A stretch of DNA of 64,000 nt from assembly GCA_030765045.1 (NCBI GenBank), contig CM060967.1, forward strand, positions 149,099,751 through 149,163,750. The letters are read 5' to 3'. The notes under the pieces were generated by a model, which saw nothing but the letters and a program-made list of their open reading frames with translations, ran no database searches and was not told where the DNA came from. Origin of the DNA: Tenodera sinensis. Its lineage: Eukaryota > Arthropoda > Insecta > Mantodea > Mantidae. Every line of letters begins with the position of its first letter. Position 1 is the first letter of the stretch. Shown piece by piece: positions 60,921-64,000 of the stretch. The translations under genes were made by a program, and so were the position numbers.

Positions 60921-61200
60921 AGCGCGTGCCATGCGTTCCCAGCTTGTCATTTGGTTGCCATGGTAACGGGGCTGCCCCTCCAAGTGAAAGCCATGCGTTC
61001 GTGAGAACAGACATTAGACATCAGAAAGGGGGCGGTTTCGAGGGCAGTTTGTCTCGCCCGGTCCCTGGGCTTTTACTACTTCCACAAAGGGACGTGATAC
61101 GCCGCCTGTATTGATAGTTTCCGACTTTTGGCGACTACAAAAGAAAGGTATATTGCCCCCCGCTGGTGCGCTTTGTTAGCCTACCTTCACATAAGCTTCG
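60921..61200. promoter_or_regulatory. CpG-enriched patch with X-box, possible promoter fragment
   Basis: A GC-richer, CpG-containing stretch without repeat similarity in the window. GTTGCCATGGTAAC at 60954-60967 is a near-palindromic RFX X-box with both half-sites intact. The short frames (60926-61114, 61166-61444) are not recognisable. Promoter identity is a suggestion only. Confidence 0.3.
60954..60967 (+). promoter_or_regulatory. X-box (RFX binding motif)
   Basis: GTTGCC AT GGTAAC matches RTHNYYWTRRNRAC and the stronger symmetric form GTNGCC..GGNAAC. Best X-box candidate in the window. Confidence 0.4.
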
Positions 61201-61780
61201 CGTCGGAGGAGAAACAACGGCACGATTTTGTTTGAATAATTCATCGTCTACAAGGAAGCAGGTCGTCAGTTGTGAAATTTTAACTACCGCTATTCACGTA
61301 ACATTAAGGAATTTTCCGCTGGAGCCAGAGAGTCAAATTCTAATCCAGCTGAACCTCACTAACTTTATTACACACCAAAACTCTGTATTTAGCTCTATTA
61401 TGCACATGTACTCAATATGTCTTAGTTCTCTAGTCCCCACGTAAGAAATGTATTAATTGTACTTATGCTTCTGCTATGTTAATGTATATTATCCATATCG
61501 ATATGTGAAACCCTAGTAAAGAAATTGTATGATCTTTCCATCGGGTGCAAGTTAGGTAATCAGGACCGAAAAAGGGCATCACGTGTTGGCTCTCGTCTTA
61601 ATGGTGGGTAAACCAAAAAGATAAAACTGCAATGACTTTTGCTATTCCGATAATACGGAGGAAACTGACCAATCACGGTTAAACAAGGGCAAAGATAGAA
61701 AGAAGATCAAGTGTGCCTACATCAAGTCAATTATTCAACCCGTACCGTACAGTTCGTCCTTTTCTGACCAGGCTCCTTCA
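61201..61780. other. unassigned sequence
   Basis: Nothing recognised, although the stretch from about 61720 may already belong to the coding relic that follows. Confidence 0.35.
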
Positions 61781-62500
61781 AGCACATAAGATGAAACCCA
61801 GGTCGAAGCTAGTACAGACACGGAGAATATAAGCTCCGATTTCGGTTACGAAGAACATCTCACACAAAGTGATTTGAATGACCTTGTTAGGGACCTGAAA
61901 ATTTCTAAGGCACAAGCTGAGTTTTTGGGTTTGCATCTGAAACAGTAGAATTTACTACACAAAAATGCTAGGGTTTCTTGTTTTTGGCATCGTCAGGCAC
62001 CATTCTTTGTCACGAAAGGTTCACTCTGTTACTGCAAGACGTGAATGTTCTGTTTAATGCTATGGGGATGAAATATTTACCAGCGGAATGGCGACTACTC
62101 GTTGATGACTACAAAGCTATTCTGTTTCACAATAGCAATGTGTATCCTCTTGTTTCCATAGTGTATGCCACTAAAATGAAGGAAACATAGCAGTATGAAG
62201 CTTTTGTTGAATAAAATTCAATGTAACATCTACAAATGGCAAATCTGTGCTGATTTTAAAGTGATTAGGGAAATAAAGTATTGTTGTTTTCTTTGTGAAT
62301 GGAAACCCGTGAACAGAAGAGTCGCTATAACAGAAGGATTTGGTCTGCCCCTACAAAATGGAACCTGGTTGCCAGAACATTGCAAACGTTCCATTGGTGA
62401 CATTTTGTTACTACCACTTAATATAACATTTGGACTTTTGAAGCAGTTCGTTGTTGCATATATTAGCATTTACAGACCAAGTCATACTGCTTAAGCATCA
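61781..62500 (+). pseudogene. broken transposon-associated coding relic
   Basis: Segments in shifting frames form a continuous similarity to a protein type I recall as repeated in arthropod genomes without a named domain. They are SDLNDLVRDLKISKAQAEFL (about 61870), VNVLFNAMGMKYLPAEWRLL with VYPLVSIVYATKMKET (62040-62190), MKLLLNKIQCNIYKWQICAD (62195), IKYCCFLCEW (62270) and LPLNITFGLLKQFVVAYI (62410). At least two frameshifts and a stop after HLKQ break it, and a segment before KYCCFLCEW looks deleted. Multi-copy behaviour in insects suggests mobile-element origin, but function and superfamily are unknown to me. Confidence 0.6.
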
Positions 62501-63103
62501 CAAAAATCGAAGAATAACCCATTTTGGAGCTGGAAAATTTACAAAGTTGAATTATGTTGACCAGTGTAATAACTGAATCCCACTTTCCCTTTCATTACAT
62601 ATTGGGCATGACACCTTCACCACAATCTTCCTTTCAGGCAAATGTGCCTGTGGTAAAGGACGGGGACGGCCCACGTAAAATAATCGGTGTGATGGCACGC
62701 GTGGATGATGGCGGGGTATCATTTGACTGCGGTTGTATGGATTTTGTATCTTTTCTTATAAAAAAACACTACAATATAAATTGTAAAGAAAATAATTTTG
62801 TACAATTCAAAACGTCTCAAATACGTATGTTTAATTGGTGACGGACAGCATAACAAGAACATAGCAGAAAAAGCAGTTAAAACTAGCACAAATAGAAAAA
62901 AAAATGCCTATGTCCATGATCATGGACACTGGAACTGAATGGGTTAACTTAAATTATATAAATAAAGGTGTTTATAATATGACACTTCAAAATACATTTT
63001 GAATTTATGGAATACAAATGTATTTTTTGTGAGACTTAAGAATACTAAATTTCAGTTAATAACTATTCCTATAAATACGGGATACCTAATAATAATGCTA
63101 TGT
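62501..63103. other. unassigned sequence
   Basis: The 95-codon plus frame at 62554-62841 shows no recognised family. It may be downstream sequence of the preceding relic. Confidence 0.35.
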
Positions 63104-63957
63104 TATATACAGTGTGTCCAAAAAACACCGAGAACGCTTAGTATGGATGGCAAACTGATCGGTTTTCAAGAAGGAATCGCTGTCCGGAAATGTCCTGTTT
63201 GTACGATATAGTGCACTGAAGTGTGACATGGTTGTGCATTAACGTTTCGTTAATAAACCCAACATGAGTAGCACATCGAACTGTCTACATTACAAACGGT
63301 CTTCGAACTGTGCACCTCCTACGTCATTGCAGAGTCTATATCGGCAATGCTGAGCCTCACACACATGACCCAATACGTGCGGTTGTCTTTGAAGATTTGC
63401 AATCGCTCCATGGACTCGAGCCATAAGGTCCTCTGCTGACGTTACAGGGGTGCCATACTATTCATACAACTCCACAGAAAACAGTTGAGAGATGTCAGAT
63501 CTGGTGACAGTACTGGCCATGGAACTGGTCCACTTCTACCAATCCATCGATTTGGATATGCGACGTTAAGGTGACTCCACACATGTACATACATCAAAGT
63601 GTGCTGGAGCTCATGTCGGCAAGTTCCGCAGCTGCTTACTGGTACTTGTCGGCATGCTGTTAAAACGTTACTGTACTGGAAACTATACAAGTAACGCATC
63701 AAGGACTCTATGGAGGAATGTAGCGTATCTCAGGAATGTAATTAGGCTCAGATCGTTCATACGTAATACGCAGATACTATAGGGTTGCATACCTTCTGCA
63801 TTAAAATTCCAAAACGAATCTTAATACACTGTCACAACTGTTCGTTTTCAGGCTTCGGCGCTTTCTAGCGCCCAATCTGGACAGAGAAAACCGATCAGTT
63901 TGCAATCCCGTGCAATATACTAAGCGCTGTCGGTGTTGTTTTGGGACCTTGTATATG
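63104..63957 (-). mobile_element. mariner-like element with terminal inverted repeats, deleted transposase
   Basis: The left end (TATATACAGTGTGTCCAAAA, continuing AACACCGAGAACGCTTAGTA and GGCAAACTGATCGGTTTTC) is repeated inverted at the right end (63870-63957, CCGATCAGTTTGCA..TAAGCGCTGTCGGTG). This gives imperfect terminal repeats of 60-80 bp. Minus-strand coding (63442-63702 and onward) retains RWIGRSGPVPWPVLSPDLTS followed by NCFLWS, the block around the last catalytic Asp of IS630/Tc1-mariner transposases, then PVTSAEDLMARVHGAIANLQ. The DNA-binding and first two catalytic parts are gone, so it is non-autonomous at about 0.85 kb. The same family left a 3' fragment at 13650. Confidence 0.8.
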
Positions 63958-64000
63958 GTAAACACACAACGTGAGAATAAAAGACTTATAAATGATTGGG

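Overview
This window is AT-rich animal genomic DNA that consists mostly of mobile-element debris. I found no convincing host protein-coding gene, rRNA gene, CRISPR array or operon. An arthropod source, most likely an insect, is suggested by four things: R1/RTE/jockey-type non-LTR retrotransposon fragments, mariner-like transposase pieces, several tRNA-headed SINEs and very long AT-rich microsatellites. The species cannot be named from the sequence alone.

The dominant component is one interspersed repeat, here called family A. It has about thirty full or partial copies on both strands and covers roughly a quarter of the window by my eye estimate. A full copy is about 830 bp. It starts TCTGATGTGTTGCACTCACA and carries ACTTTCTCTACT about 22 bp in. 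Near its far end it has a variable (CA)n tract, and it ends in a small hairpin whose outer arm (AGTAGAGAAAGT) is the complement of the 5' subterminal motif, followed by an A-run. No coding capacity is visible. This layout (subterminal inverted repeat, internal microsatellite, 3' hairpin, no obvious target duplication) resembles non-autonomous Helentron/HINE elements, but that classification is inference. Family A explains most of the CA microsatellites in the window, and two of its copies host large (TAA)n expansions.

Layout. 0-5.2 kb: unassigned sequence and LTR pieces, including a likely solo LTR at 4576-5181. 5.9-11.9 kb: family A copies and SINE-like debris. 13.4-14.6 kb: an intact SINE with a 12-bp target duplication, a mariner-like 3' end and a TIR element abutting each other. 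15.7-19.4 kb: a TTC/ATC microsatellite, a composite repeat, a 61-70 bp minisatellite, a second TIR element and another tRNA-like SINE. 20-25.4 kb: family A, an inverted repeat pair, a 116-codon ORF and a (TAA)n tract. 26.2-27.5 kb: a degenerate non-LTR element. 28.3-28.9 kb: an unexplained CpG-rich patch. 30-41.7 kb: family A copies with nested insertions, a 420-bp (ATTT)n tract and TIR/mariner fragments. 42.5-53.6 kb: non-LTR pieces, a duplicated AT-rich repeat, a head-to-head family A pair and a 775-bp perfect (TAA)n array. 53.8-64 kb: SINE pieces, a G-rich GGA/GGT/GGC array, a second head-to-head family A pair, a CpG-rich patch with an RFX-type X-box, a broken transposon-like coding relic and a mariner-like element with terminal inverted repeats.

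The elements form a readable insertion history: retrotransposon into family A (37.1 kb), family A into family A (34.05 kb), family A beside retrotransposon debris (50.8 kb), and a TIR element at the tip of a mariner fragment (13.94 kb). Everything coding is broken. Biological interest lies in the repeat architecture and in possible regulatory or small-gene fragments.
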